Shown here piece after piece: positions 15,700 through 24,040 of a stretch of 64,000 nucleotides of DNA. Source of the DNA: Rhizobium etli CFN 42 (GTDB lineage Bacteria; Pseudomonadota; Alphaproteobacteria; Rhizobiales; Rhizobiaceae); the NCBI RefSeq assembly GCF_000092045.1, contig NC_007761.1, forward strand, positions 3,351,001 through 3,415,000, read 5' to 3'. How positions within the stretch are numbered: the first letter of the stretch is position 1; the number at the start of each line of letters is the position of its first letter. Both the position numbers and the translations under genes were made by a program. The notes below the pieces were generated by a model. It made no database searches. It worked only from the letters and a program-made list of their open reading frames with translations, and was not told the origin of the DNA.

Positions 15700-16407
15700 T
15701 CACAATGCAGGCCGTGTGGAGAACGAGGTCTCGCGCAGTTTCCAGGACAAATCGGCGTTTACGCGAATATCCGCGGTCGACTGCACTACCCCCAGCAATT
15801 CCAGTGCATCGATGCGCTTTTGATCAATGGAATGCGACACAAGAGCGGCCAGGAGGTGCGGGCGATCCGGCTCGGCTACGCCAGCGCATTGCTCAACGAT
15901 TGCCCGCCACGTCCGCCTCTTGAAGAATATTGCGCTCGCGGCGTCCTCGATGATTTGGCGCAGCTGATCTGAGAGCAACTCATTCCTTTCCATGGCATCG
16001 AGCGTGGCGCTGACATTGACGAGCGGTATCGTCAGCGGCTTGCCGCCCAGTCCGCTCGGCGCGTGCACGAGCGCGACGGCGGCATCGTCAACCAGCCGGC
16101 CCGTGCGGTAGTCTTCGAAAATGCGGCCGATCCCGATCATCCCGAACGAATGACATTCCGCAGCCCGTAGCGCGCCCATGCTTGCCGCCCCGAAGACCGT
16201 CACGCCAAGCGAAAGAGCACGGAGAATTTCCTTATGCCAGACCGGCGCGGCGTATTCGAAACCGCCATCGATCAGGCCGATGACATTGGCACCCTGCTCC
16301 ACCACGGCCAGAACATCGCCCTGCGTGGCGGGCGGCAGGACGCGTATCCCCTCGCCGGCAAGTGAGGCTGCGTCGGGAAGACTGGGACCCGCGAAAATGA
16401 CCTTCAA
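15700..16407 (-). CDS. tfuA: TfuA-like protein (YcaO partner)
   Basis: A 235-residue cytoplasmic protein of the TfuA family, first known from the trifolitoxin locus of Rhizobium. The diagnostic core is clear: VIFAGPSLP at the start, PPATQGDVLAVVEQGANVIG, LIDGGFEYAAPVWHKEILRA and VFGAASMGALRAAE. TfuA proteins work with YcaO enzymes; in characterised systems the pair installs backbone thioamides, TfuA probably delivering sulfur. Its start overlaps the end of the ycaO gene by 4 bp (ATGA), which supports co-translation. The peptide substrate is not proven; the 70-residue product encoded upstream is a candidate. Confidence 0.88.
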   Translation of the reverse strand: MKVIFAGPSLPDAASLAGEGIRVLPPATQGDVLAVVEQGANVIGLIDGGFEYAAPVWHKEILRALSLGVTVFGAASMGALRAAECHSFGMIGIGRIFEDYRTGRLVDDAAVALVHAPSGLGGKPLTIPLVNVSATLDAMERNELLSDQLRQIIEDAASAIFFKRRTWRAIVEQCAGVAEPDRPHLLAALVSHSIDQKRIDALELLGVVQSTADIRVNADLSWKLRETSFSTRPAL

Positions 16408-17627
16408 AAACCTATCGCTCTAGCGAGCGCCCTTGTTCCGAACCGGCGAGCACGCGACCCCTCCGGATTTTCGAGTTCGGAGATAACGACTTTGACGACG
16501 TCAAAAGGAAGCGTGTCGTCGGTGAGGCGTACGGCAATGACCGAACTGATCCCTTTGTTTCGCAAAGCCTCCAGCACATGCTGCAGCAAATACGCCAGAT
16601 CCCCAGGTCCCGGCGTTCGGTGGCGAACAGAACCGGCAGCCGGGGAGGCGGGAACTGCGTCGAAGGCTCGCCGCATCAGCGGCGGCAAGGATCGCGAGAA
16701 CGTGGCGGAAGAAATATCGTCCCTGGCTCCGCTGATATAAGTGAGCCTCGATTGCGCGGCTTCCGTTACCGCCCGGATCGCCGCGCGCACGGGGTATGGA
16801 TGGGCTCCCGCACCGCCGGTCACCTCGACAAGGCGAATGTCCCTGCCGCCGTGGCGAGCCCGCTGGCCTAGAATGGAATCCGCAGGCCCCAGAATGGCGG
16901 CGAAACAGGGAATGGCGATATCGCTTGTGATATCGAAGAGCCTGAGGACCAATCCTGATTTTTCGATCTTGTCGATCAACCCGGTCAGTGCTTCATCCTT
17001 GAAGCCGCGGGGGTCGACGCAGCCGGCATAACGATCCCTTTCCCCGCCAACCTGCCACAGCACATGCGCATCCCGCTCGATCCGCTCGAGCACGCCGTGG
17101 AAAACCGCCTCCTCTATATTGTTTCCAGATGCCAAGCCGTCAGATGACATCCAGTATCGCGCGTCGCGCGTGCGGTCGAGCAGCACCGCCTCAAAAGGGA
17201 TATAGACCGCCTCGCCGGTGAGGATATTGATGCCGGCCACCCATTCCGTCTCCTCGTCCGGCCCGAGATCGGGTTTATGCATGGCGATCAGGCAGCTCAG
17301 CGTATCGATCTTGTGCCCCATAGCCTGCAGAGCGAACGAGGTGCTGCGGACAGGATCGACGAAAGGTTCGCCGGCAACTGCCCGTTCCACGGCTTCCATG
17401 ACGGTGGATACTTCGGCGTCGACATCGGTCAGACCCTTTCCCTGGGCAACCACGATTGAGCGCGAATTCGGAGTATAGGCGCACCAGACGGGAATTCCGA
17501 CGTCATCAAGCCCGGTATGTCGTGCAACCCTGGTAATGCCGAACCGAGCTAAAAGAGGCTCGACGCGGGAAAGAGTGTCCCGCGGCGATATGATCCTGTC
17601 GGAATATATGGACCGGTCCGTCAGAAT
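16404..17627 (-). CDS. ycaO: YcaO-domain ATP-dependent cyclodehydratase/thioamidase
   Basis: YcaO enzymes use ATP to activate peptide backbone amides, forming azolines or (with TfuA) thioamides. ATP-binding motifs are visible: VSTVMEAVERAVAGEP, SGNNIEEAVFHGVLERIERD and AIRAVTEAAQSRLTYISGARD. The conserved N-terminus (ISPRDTLSRVEPLLARFGIT, GIPVWCAYTPNSRS) extends upstream of the only canonical start, GTG 17453. Between that GTG and an in-frame TGA at 17634-17636 no ATG, GTG or TTG exists, so initiation must use a rare codon (ATT 17627 or CTG 17624) or come from read-through of the 70-residue gene, which is in the same frame. The coordinate given assumes ATT 17627. The 3' end overlaps tfuA by 4 bp. 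Confidence 0.82.
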   Translation of the reverse strand: MLTDRSIYSDRIISPRDTLSRVEPLLARFGITRVARHTGLDDVGIPVWCAYTPNSRSIVVAQGKGLTDVDAEVSTVMEAVERAVAGEPFVDPVRSTSFALQAMGHKIDTLSCLIAMHKPDLGPDEETEWVAGINILTGEAVYIPFEAVLLDRTRDARYWMSSDGLASGNNIEEAVFHGVLERIERDAHVLWQVGGERDRYAGCVDPRGFKDEALTGLIDKIEKSGLVLRLFDITSDIAIPCFAAILGPADSILGQRARHGGRDIRLVEVTGGAGAHPYPVRAAIRAVTEAAQSRLTYISGARDDISSATFSRSLPPLMRRAFDAVPASPAAGSVRHRTPGPGDLAYLLQHVLEALRNKGISSVIAVRLTDDTLPFDVVKVVISELENPEGSRARRFGTRALARAIGF

Positions 17628-17633
17628 GCCGGC

Positions 17634-17846
17634 TCAGCCGTCGACGTGACCGGAAAGCGCGACCTGCGCCGACGAAACGGCGACGGCCAAATCGACGCCC
17701 TTCACGAATATGCCACCGGCTTTGCGCAGGCTGCTCGCAGTCGCCAATTCCCCCGTCGAATTGAGCGGTTTGACCGTGCCTGCGTCGAGATCGGCGAGCC
17801 AAAGCCCTTCCTCGCCCGGTATTCCAATAATGACAGCTTTCGCCAT
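17634..17846 (-). CDS. 70-residue peptide, candidate RiPP precursor or YcaO leader
   Basis: Starts at ATG 17846 with GAGGGG 6 nt upstream, 20 bp after the SARP-type regulator stop. The N-terminal part (AKAVIIGIPGEEGLWLADLD) looks like a short folded or leader segment, and the C-terminal part is small and Ser/Ala/Val-rich (GVDLAVAVSSAQVALSGHVD) with no cysteine. It ends with a TGA in the same frame as ycaO. Its size and position directly before YcaO-TfuA make it the best candidate substrate, but no known precursor motif is recognised; it could instead be a recognition protein. Confidence 0.6.
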   Translation of the reverse strand: MAKAVIIGIPGEEGLWLADLDAGTVKPLNSTGELATASSLRKAGGIFVKGVDLAVAVSSAQVALSGHVDG

Positions 17847-17866
17847 GTAACGCCCCTCAGTCATTG

Positions 17867-19711
17867 TTAAAAACCAGCCTTTAACAGGCCCTCCCGATAT
17901 AGCTCTTTTTGCCAGTGCTCCTTGAAGGGAACGATGGCGAGCCACTTCTCGACGTCGAACACCGGGTTGATGTTTTCGGCGCGCTGCCGATGGAACAGTG
18001 CCCGTTTTCGATCGCCGATCATTGCGCAACTGGCCGCGGCGATACGATGGGCCGGCGCTTTGTCTTTCATCGCCTCGACATAGGCGATGGCCTCCTCATA
18101 CTGTTCCAGGAAGAAACTTGCTCCCGCGGCACACCAGAGATAGGCGTCAGGAGCGATCGGATTGAGCGAAATTGCCTTTCTGATCTTGGCGAGCGCGTCG
18201 CCGGGGCGGGATGCATGCACGAGCGTGTCGGCATGACTGTAGATGACATCGGCAAAATGCGGACTGAGCTCTTCCGCCAGATGAAGGGCTGCGACGCTCG
18301 CATCCACATCACCAAGATAAAGTCTGGTGACCCCGAGCTCGCGGTGGCCCGCCGCCGATCCCGGATCTCGCTCGATTGCGCGAAGCGCATGCTGCTCCGC
18401 CAGGTGCAGCAGTTCATTGTTTCCCTGCGCCGTCACGAGCCACTCGCTGGTGAAAGTTCTTGCCAGCCCGGTAAATGATGGGGAGAAATCCGACCTATGC
18501 GACAGCGACTGCTTGAATGCCTTCCTTGCCCGGCGGATGTGCGGCAGCGTCAGCTTGCTCATCAGGCTGGAGCCGACGAGATAGGCGTGATACGCCTCAG
18601 GATTGGCTTCGAAACGTAGCCGTTCCTCCTCGTTTTCAGCAAGCTCGCGCGCCACCGACTCGGTCAACTGCTGGGCGATAACGCGCCTTTGACGCGGCAA
18701 TATATCGGGGGTCATCTTAAAGCGATTGGCCCAGACGATCTCATCCGTGGGGAAATAGATCAGCTGGGCGAACAATCCCTCTTCGGAAAGTCGGGTATCG
18801 AGAAGATAGGCGATCGAGTGCCTGGCGACCACCGCCGCTTTTTCGGAGTCGCGGCGGATCTGTCCGGCCGTATGCGGAGCGACGATGGAAATATGCCTAA
18901 GCGCACAGAGTTCGATTGTGACGTCTTCGATCAGGGCGTTGGCAAGCGCAAGTCCGGCATCGGCGTGCTTCGCCGTCGGGGGAAGCAACACCAGACGGGG
19001 AAGGATCCGTGGGATCGGCGATATGCGTTCAATATCGGGCGACTGGCTGCCGGGCTCAGGACGCTTCACCTCCACCCTTGCTTGGCCGCCGCCTTCCGGC
19101 AATCTCTCGCCAAACGATGCGCCGCCAGATAGCCGATGCAACAATGCCCTGACCTGTTCGTCATTCGGATCCCGCTCGAGGATCTGCAGGGCGGCGCTGG
19201 AAATGATGCGCGCCGCGCCCGGCTTTTGCACATCGGGCAACGCCTCCAGCAATGCTTGACGCAATTGCAGCGCATGGGCGTCCCGCTGCGCCCTGATCCA
19301 AGAATCTATCTGCTTTGTCGCCGGCTTGATATTTCCGATGAAACCGCGCTGCGTCGATTCGGCGATCGCCTGTAATCGATCCAGCGGCGGGCCGCCGGCC
19401 CGAAAGACATCCAGATCGCTGCAAACCGCCTGCCTGTTGAGGCACACCGTCGTGGCAGTGAAATCGAAAGCTATTTCGGTGCGTCCGCCGTCCATCTCGC
19501 GAATGCGGGACAGCAACTTGCGCAAATTGAGCCGCGCCAATTCGGGCTCGACCTCGCTCCATAGAAACTGGGCCAGTTCATACCGGCTGAGTTCATTGCT
19601 CGCACCCGCATAGATGTGGGCCAACATCAACAGACCCTTGATCGGATAGCGAACCGGCTCGCCATCCGACTCGGTCAGCCGCAGATCGCCGAATGTCTGC
19701 AGATGAAGCAC
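17867..19711 (-). CDS. SARP/BTAD-type transcriptional regulator with TPR domain
   Basis: A 614-residue cytoplasmic regulator. Residues about 1-90: OmpR-like winged helix of the SARP/CadC-related kind (LQTFGDLRLTESDGEPVRYP, ELAQFLWSEVEPELARLNLR). About 90-200: BTAD-like helical domain. About 235-350: TolB/FlgO-like segment (LVLLPPTAKHADAGLALANA). About 370-610: TPR repeats (GSAAGHRELGVTRLYLGDVD, PGDALAKIRKAISLNPIAPD). It is the first gene of the peptide-ycaO-tfuA unit with only 20 bp to the next start, so it is probably the local activator. The ligand is unknown. Confidence 0.8.
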   Translation of the reverse strand: MLHLQTFGDLRLTESDGEPVRYPIKGLLMLAHIYAGASNELSRYELAQFLWSEVEPELARLNLRKLLSRIREMDGGRTEIAFDFTATTVCLNRQAVCSDLDVFRAGGPPLDRLQAIAESTQRGFIGNIKPATKQIDSWIRAQRDAHALQLRQALLEALPDVQKPGAARIISSAALQILERDPNDEQVRALLHRLSGGASFGERLPEGGGQARVEVKRPEPGSQSPDIERISPIPRILPRLVLLPPTAKHADAGLALANALIEDVTIELCALRHISIVAPHTAGQIRRDSEKAAVVARHSIAYLLDTRLSEEGLFAQLIYFPTDEIVWANRFKMTPDILPRQRRVIAQQLTESVARELAENEEERLRFEANPEAYHAYLVGSSLMSKLTLPHIRRARKAFKQSLSHRSDFSPSFTGLARTFTSEWLVTAQGNNELLHLAEQHALRAIERDPGSAAGHRELGVTRLYLGDVDASVAALHLAEELSPHFADVIYSHADTLVHASRPGDALAKIRKAISLNPIAPDAYLWCAAGASFFLEQYEEAIAYVEAMKDKAPAHRIAAASCAMIGDRKRALFHRQRAENINPVFDVEKWLAIVPFKEHWQKELYREGLLKAGF

Positions 19712-19720
19712 GGCCCGTCC

Positions 19721-20146
19721 TCAATTGTGCATAACTGGATCCTGCAGGTCAGTATCGACCTCAGACAATCCCGCCGTCGCCAGGGTCTTGGCGAGGGCCA
19801 CCAGCTTCTGCCTGACGTTGGGATCCTCGATGGCGATGAACGCTTTATTGAGCGCGAGCCCTTCCTTCGAGGACAAAAACTTGTTCAATTCGCTCGTCTC
19901 GCCTTCGATCGGCCCGGAACCCCCGTTCTCGAAGAAGAAGCCGACCGGCACGCGAAGGATCTCGGAAATGCGCTGAAGGCGGCTGGCACCGATCCGGTTC
20001 GTTCCTTTTTCGTATTTTTGAATCTGTTGGAAGGTGATGCCAAGAAGTTCGGCCAAACCATGCTGGGTCATGCCGAGCGTCTTTCGCCGAACTCTCACGC
20101 GGTTGCCAACATAGACATCGATGGAATTCGGCGATTTGGCCTTCAT
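19721..20146 (-). CDS. XRE-family helix-turn-helix regulator
   Basis: A 141-residue DNA-binding protein. Residues about 10-65 form the HTH (VGNRVRVRRKTLGMTQHGLA, GITFQQIQKYEKGTNRIGAS), matching the rhizobial PraR-like subgroup; the C-terminal half is helical. It is 9 bp from the SARP-type gene on the same strand, so the two regulators may share a transcript. PraR proteins repress quorum-sensing and surface genes, but many paralogues exist and the target here is not known. Confidence 0.8.
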   Translation of the reverse strand: MKAKSPNSIDVYVGNRVRVRRKTLGMTQHGLAELLGITFQQIQKYEKGTNRIGASRLQRISEILRVPVGFFFENGGSGPIEGETSELNKFLSSKEGLALNKAFIAIEDPNVRQKLVALAKTLATAGLSEVDTDLQDPVMHN

Positions 20147-20229
20147 TTGCTTAAGTCTCCCGCTTCATCAATACGCCCGCTGTATAATGGAGAGTTTAAG
20201 CAAGAATGCAACTAAAAGTAAATATTTTG

Positions 20230-20940
20230 TCACGGTTTTTTTTGACGGCATGCAGTAGAAACAACCTCTGGACTACTGCGGCGAACGGCGCCATGTCGCG
20301 CCGACTGGCTAAACGGCTTGTCGGCGACGGCGATCATTGATTTGGCAAAGGCAGGAATTCTTCCAACATATTCGAAACGGACGTTAGCGAAGCCGGTCTC
20401 CAGTAACAGTGTGCGCAATGTGTTTTTCGACCAGAACTTGATATGCCCGTGATCCTTCAGCGGCATGAAGTGATCGTCCATTTTTCCCGTCGCAGCCAGT
20501 GCAAGATTCTTCAGATAGCCGTGATAGGGCGTCGATATCACCGCGATGCCGCCCGGCTTGACGAGATCAAACATCGTCGAGGTGAAGGTCTTCGGATCGT
20601 AGACATGCTCGACGACCTCCAGGCTGATCACGGCACTGAAGCTGCCATATTCCCGGGATAGGTCGTCATAGGCCGAGCCGACGCTCAGCGCTAGTCCGGG
20701 ATGACGGATATTGGCCTTGCCGATCCCGTCGCTGGAAGGATCGACGCCGACGACATCATATCCTGCTTTCGTAAGAGCCGCGGCAGCCCCGCCGGTGCCG
20801 CATCCGAGATCGAAGACGTCATTTTCCGCAGAACCATCGAAATGATCCCCCAGCACATCGAAGATCTTGGGCAAGATGTAGGAATGTGCGGTTGTCGGTT
20901 TGGCGTGAATATAGGTTGTAGCATCTAGCTCGATGGACAT
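20230..20940 (-). CDS. Class I SAM-dependent methyltransferase
   Basis: A 236-residue enzyme with motif I DVFDLGCGTGGAAAALTKAG, VVGVDPSS (motif II), ISLEVVEHVYDP and LVKPGGIAVISTPYHG, the pattern of UbiG/O-methyltransferase-like proteins often found in glycan clusters. ATG 20940 is preferred because GGAGAG lies upstream at suitable spacing; an earlier in-frame start adds MQQQKGET. The substrate is unknown; a sugar or lipid-linked saccharide is plausible from the neighbours. The last 30 residues are basic and look unrelated to the fold. Confidence 0.82.
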   Translation of the reverse strand: MSIELDATTYIHAKPTTAHSYILPKIFDVLGDHFDGSAENDVFDLGCGTGGAAAALTKAGYDVVGVDPSSDGIGKANIRHPGLALSVGSAYDDLSREYGSFSAVISLEVVEHVYDPKTFTSTMFDLVKPGGIAVISTPYHGYLKNLALAATGKMDDHFMPLKDHGHIKFWSKNTLRTLLLETGFANVRFEYVGRIPAFAKSMIAVADKPFSQSARHGAVRRSSPEVVSTACRQKKP

Positions 20941-21368
20941 GGTCTCTCCTTTCTGCTGTTGCACCGCAATCCCTATCGCTTAATACGTCGAAAATTTGAT
21001 CGAATCCGCCGAAAGTCATCATCCAATAAATATATGTTCAGCATAATTTGAAATTCTTCACACAAATTTAAACGTTTTGCGCGAGAATATGGGCCGAATT
21101 TTAGTTCATTTACCCGATATAGGTATCAGATGCCTTCACATTCTCGACCTATAGGCGAGAATACTCATGTCAATTCAACAATCTTTTCAGAAAACCCGAA
21201 TTTATTTCAATACATTTCAAGGACGCCTCTTATGCGATCACAGAAGCGGCAAAATCAGCGGCTACCCCTCGCCGAATTGCCGAACGCTGTAATGGTAATT
21301 CTCGGCTGAAATGCTGTTGACGCGCGCTCGGCAAACCGATCGCGCGCTTTTCATGAGGGCGCGGATGA
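20941..21368. other. AT-rich intergenic region with inverted repeat
   Basis: 428 bp between two divergent genes, AT-rich from about 20980 to 21230, so likely to hold two promoters. An inverted repeat at 21140-21162 (ATTCTCG, then CCTATAGG, then CGAGAAT, with one extra A) could be an operator. The shorter GCGAGAATA occurs at 21081 and again at 21155. Confidence 0.4.
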
Positions 21369-22349
21369 ATGGGCGCTCGGTTGCAGACACGAAGCCAAAA
21401 GATATTTAACCGGATCATGTATACTGCTGGGATCCAGACAGACCAACGAAACCCTTCTCGCGTGCCGGAGAAGACAAGCTTGCCCGATAATTCGTCGCCC
21501 GCATATGCGAAACAGCCGGCAGGAAAACCGCGGATTCCCGTGATCTTCTGGTTGCTGCTGACGATCTCCCTCTCGCTGGTCATCGGAACGGTGCTTCTGT
21601 CCAACGACATGAAACACCTGAGGGCGGTCGGCCATTATTTCGGTTTCGACCTTTTTCCACCTGAGGTTAAGCCGCAACCGCCCGAAGCCCTTCCCCGACC
21701 GGCGCCGCCGGCGATCTACAAGCTTCCGCTACATGCCACCGAAGCGCCCATGGCAGAGACCGCATCGGCCTTTCTTCGCACGTGGCGCATATCCGGGCCT
21801 GCAATGTGCGCAGCGCTACGCCAAGCGGGCGTTCAGACCAGCGAATGGGCGGCGGCCAGCTTCAATGCCGACACGTTCGAGTGCTTTTACGAGCACAGCG
21901 CCAAACGCGGAAAGGATCAGCTCGCGAATTCCATCTTCGTCATCGTTCGTGGCGATGCCGCCGGCACGATCAGCAGCATGCGCGTGAAGGTCGTCGATCC
22001 CGGAACGGATCAGAATGGCCAGCTCGATCCGGCTATCCTGCGCATTTTCGAAACCATGCTGCGGCAACCGCAATGGCTCGATTTTCATGAGACCCTGAAT
22101 GCGATAAAAAACCTGAAGGATGTCAAGGAAGACGGCTTCGGAGCCAGCATCGCCTTCACCCACGAAGTGCTCAATCCAGACCGTTACAATTTTACCCTCT
22201 CGCTGGATGCAACCTCGGGCCCCCAGAAAAGGGCGAGGAATTACTTTTCCGGCAGAACATGGCTTCCCGCGCCGGAGCCCGCAATCGCGGCCAACCGCAC
22301 GCAGCCGGAACTTCCCCGCCAAGAGCCGCCGGCAGAAAATCGCGATTAG
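21369..22349 (+). CDS. Membrane-anchored protein of unknown function
   Basis: A 326-residue protein with a basic cytoplasmic start of about 50 residues, one transmembrane helix (IPVIFWLLLTISLSLVIGTV) near residues 56-76, a Pro-rich linker (PPEVKPQPPEALPRPAPP) and a soluble periplasmic domain of about 190 residues. That domain has a pair of cysteines (MCAALRQAG and TFECFYEHS) that could form a disulfide. The layout resembles rhizobial DUF6030-type proteins, but I am not certain. Start chosen at 21369 for GAGGG 9 nt upstream; ATG 21417 is possible. A GCCGCATGCGGC palindrome follows the stop. Confidence 0.7.
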   Translation: MGARLQTRSQKIFNRIMYTAGIQTDQRNPSRVPEKTSLPDNSSPAYAKQPAGKPRIPVIFWLLLTISLSLVIGTVLLSNDMKHLRAVGHYFGFDLFPPEVKPQPPEALPRPAPPAIYKLPLHATEAPMAETASAFLRTWRISGPAMCAALRQAGVQTSEWAAASFNADTFECFYEHSAKRGKDQLANSIFVIVRGDAAGTISSMRVKVVDPGTDQNGQLDPAILRIFETMLRQPQWLDFHETLNAIKNLKDVKEDGFGASIAFTHEVLNPDRYNFTLSLDATSGPQKRARNYFSGRTWLPAPEPAIAANRTQPELPRQEPPAENRD

Positions 22350-22455
22350 AGCCGCATGCGGCGCATTTCAGGTGATGCGACTTGCGTCACCGAGATGCCG
22401 GGACAGGATCCTGTAAAGCTCCGCCAAGCTGTCTGGACCTGACCGTTCGGCCTCG

Positions 22456-22731
22456 TCACCGCCCGCCAGACGCCAGACGCTCTACATTGAGCTCCTGAGT
22501 AGCCTGCTCAAGTTCGTCGTTGAGCGAGCAGACGACGCATGCCGATCGACGCAATTGCAACGAGGTTCTGCCGAACAGGATGAGAATGATGCCGACAGCG
22601 CCGAGAACAAAGGTCGCGAACTGCCGATCATCAAGGAGGGATACGCCGCTGCGAACAGTCGCCATAAAAAAAGCCGCATTCTGAAATGCCATATAAAAAT
22701 AGCTCGTCAGATAGTTAAACCAATCCTCCAT
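22456..22731 (-). CDS. Small membrane protein, unknown
   Basis: A 91-residue protein with two hydrophobic stretches (YLTSYFYMAFQNAAFFMATV and FATFVLGAVGIILILFG) followed by a cytoplasmic tail with a close Cys pair (ACVVC). The start at 22731 has GGGAGG 9 nt upstream. No family recognised. It lies between a membrane-anchored unknown and the GH10 gene in a polysaccharide context, which may suggest a role in the EPS machinery. Confidence 0.55.
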   Translation of the reverse strand: MEDWFNYLTSYFYMAFQNAAFFMATVRSGVSLLDDRQFATFVLGAVGIILILFGRTSLQLRRSACVVCSLNDELEQATQELNVERLASGGR

Positions 22732-22934
22732 AACGAGCGTCCTCCCCACCGGCTTAATATTTTGGGTTATGCAGAAAAATCTGGAAATTACCGTCGTTAT
22801 CCACGCCGTGGAAATAAATCGGAAGTTGCACAGATGTATTAATTAAGATCGAAGCGCCGATGGATCGTGGTCCGCATGCTTGGCCCCGTCGATTCCGCCC
22901 GAGACGTTAAACACAGCCAACAGTGAGAGAAAGA

Positions 22935-24008
22935 ATGAATAGAAGACGTTTCCTCGCCTCCATTCCGCTCGCCCTGTTATGTGCCGGCGCGGGTCAGGCT
23001 TTGGCCCAGGTGCCGCCGTCCGCGGGGCTGCGCGCCCTTGCCGACAGAAAATCGTTTCGATTCGGTTCGGCGATCGATCCGGAGGATGTCGGCAATTCGA
23101 TTGCGTCGCAAATGTACATCGACAACGTCAATTCGATAACGCCGCGAAACCAGCTGAAGTGGAATGCAACGGAAAAGATGCCAGGCGTCTTTTCCTTCGG
23201 CCCCGCCGATCAAGTCGTTGGGTTTGCACGCAGAAATAACATGAGGGTTTATGGACACACGCTTGTCTGGTATCGCACGCCCGACTGGGTGTCCGCCATC
23301 AACGACGCTGAGACCATTCGGGCGGCGATGAACCGTCATATAAAACAAGTTGTCGGTCGGTATAAGGGGTCGATCGATGCGTGGGATGTGGTGAACGAGC
23401 CGTTGGAATATGATGTGCCGGATCTGCGGGACTGCGTTTTCCGACGCCTTCTTGGCGACGACTATATCCGCATGAGCTTCGACATGGCACACGAGGCCAA
23501 TCCCGATGCGATGCTGGTTCTCAACGAGACGCACTTGGAGAAAAAATCCGACGTGTTCGAACAGAAGCGTGTGCGCATCCTGAAGATTGTCGAGGATCTC
23601 GTCGCCAGAAAGACGCCGATCGGCGCCGTCGGGCTGCAATCGCATTTCCGCCCCGGTCTCGATCGGATCGATCCGGAGGGAATGGGCCGATTCTGTGCGG
23701 CGCTGAAGGATATGGGTGTCGGGGTTTTTATCACGGAACTCGATGCGTCCTGTCACTTCCTCGACCGCGGCAAGGTCCCCACGCCGGTCTCCTATGCCGA
23801 GGTTTTCGGTGACGTGATCACCATCGCAGCCGAGCGTGGTGACTTGAAAGGCGCCACCGTTTGGGGCATGTCGGAGAAATATGGCGAGCTTGACGAGAAG
23901 GACACCAATCCCGGCGCGGCATGCACGAAGCGCGTTAATCTTTACGACGAAAACAACGATCCGAGAAGTTCGATTGACGGCATCAAGCGGGCAATAGAGG
24001 CAATGTGA
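22935..24008 (+). CDS. GH10 endo-beta-1,4-xylanase-like glycanase, Tat-exported
   Basis: A 357-residue glycoside hydrolase family 10 enzyme. The general acid/base is Glu155 (WDVVNEP) and the nucleophile Glu268 (ITELDAS); HTLVWYRTPDW and the NQLKW region match the family. The N-terminus has a twin-arginine type signal (NRRRFLASIPLALLCAGAG, cleaved near ALA-Q), so it is exported folded. ATG 22935 follows GAGAGAAAG. It opens the main EPS run and nearly abuts the next glycosyltransferase, so it more likely trims the polymer being made, as endoglycanases in other rhizobial EPS loci do, than degrades plant xylan; the latter is still possible. Confidence 0.88.
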   Translation: MNRRRFLASIPLALLCAGAGQALAQVPPSAGLRALADRKSFRFGSAIDPEDVGNSIASQMYIDNVNSITPRNQLKWNATEKMPGVFSFGPADQVVGFARRNNMRVYGHTLVWYRTPDWVSAINDAETIRAAMNRHIKQVVGRYKGSIDAWDVVNEPLEYDVPDLRDCVFRRLLGDDYIRMSFDMAHEANPDAMLVLNETHLEKKSDVFEQKRVRILKIVEDLVARKTPIGAVGLQSHFRPGLDRIDPEGMGRFCAALKDMGVGVFITELDASCHFLDRGKVPTPVSYAEVFGDVITIAAERGDLKGATVWGMSEKYGELDEKDTNPGAACTKRVNLYDENNDPRSSIDGIKRAIEAM

Positions 24009-24040
24009 TCGCCAAAGACAGCGGAGACGCGAACAGATTC

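Noticed and set aside
21230..21610. 126-codon minus-strand frame between divergent genes
   Set aside because: Overlaps the start of the better supported membrane-anchored protein gene; no domain and no ribosome site.
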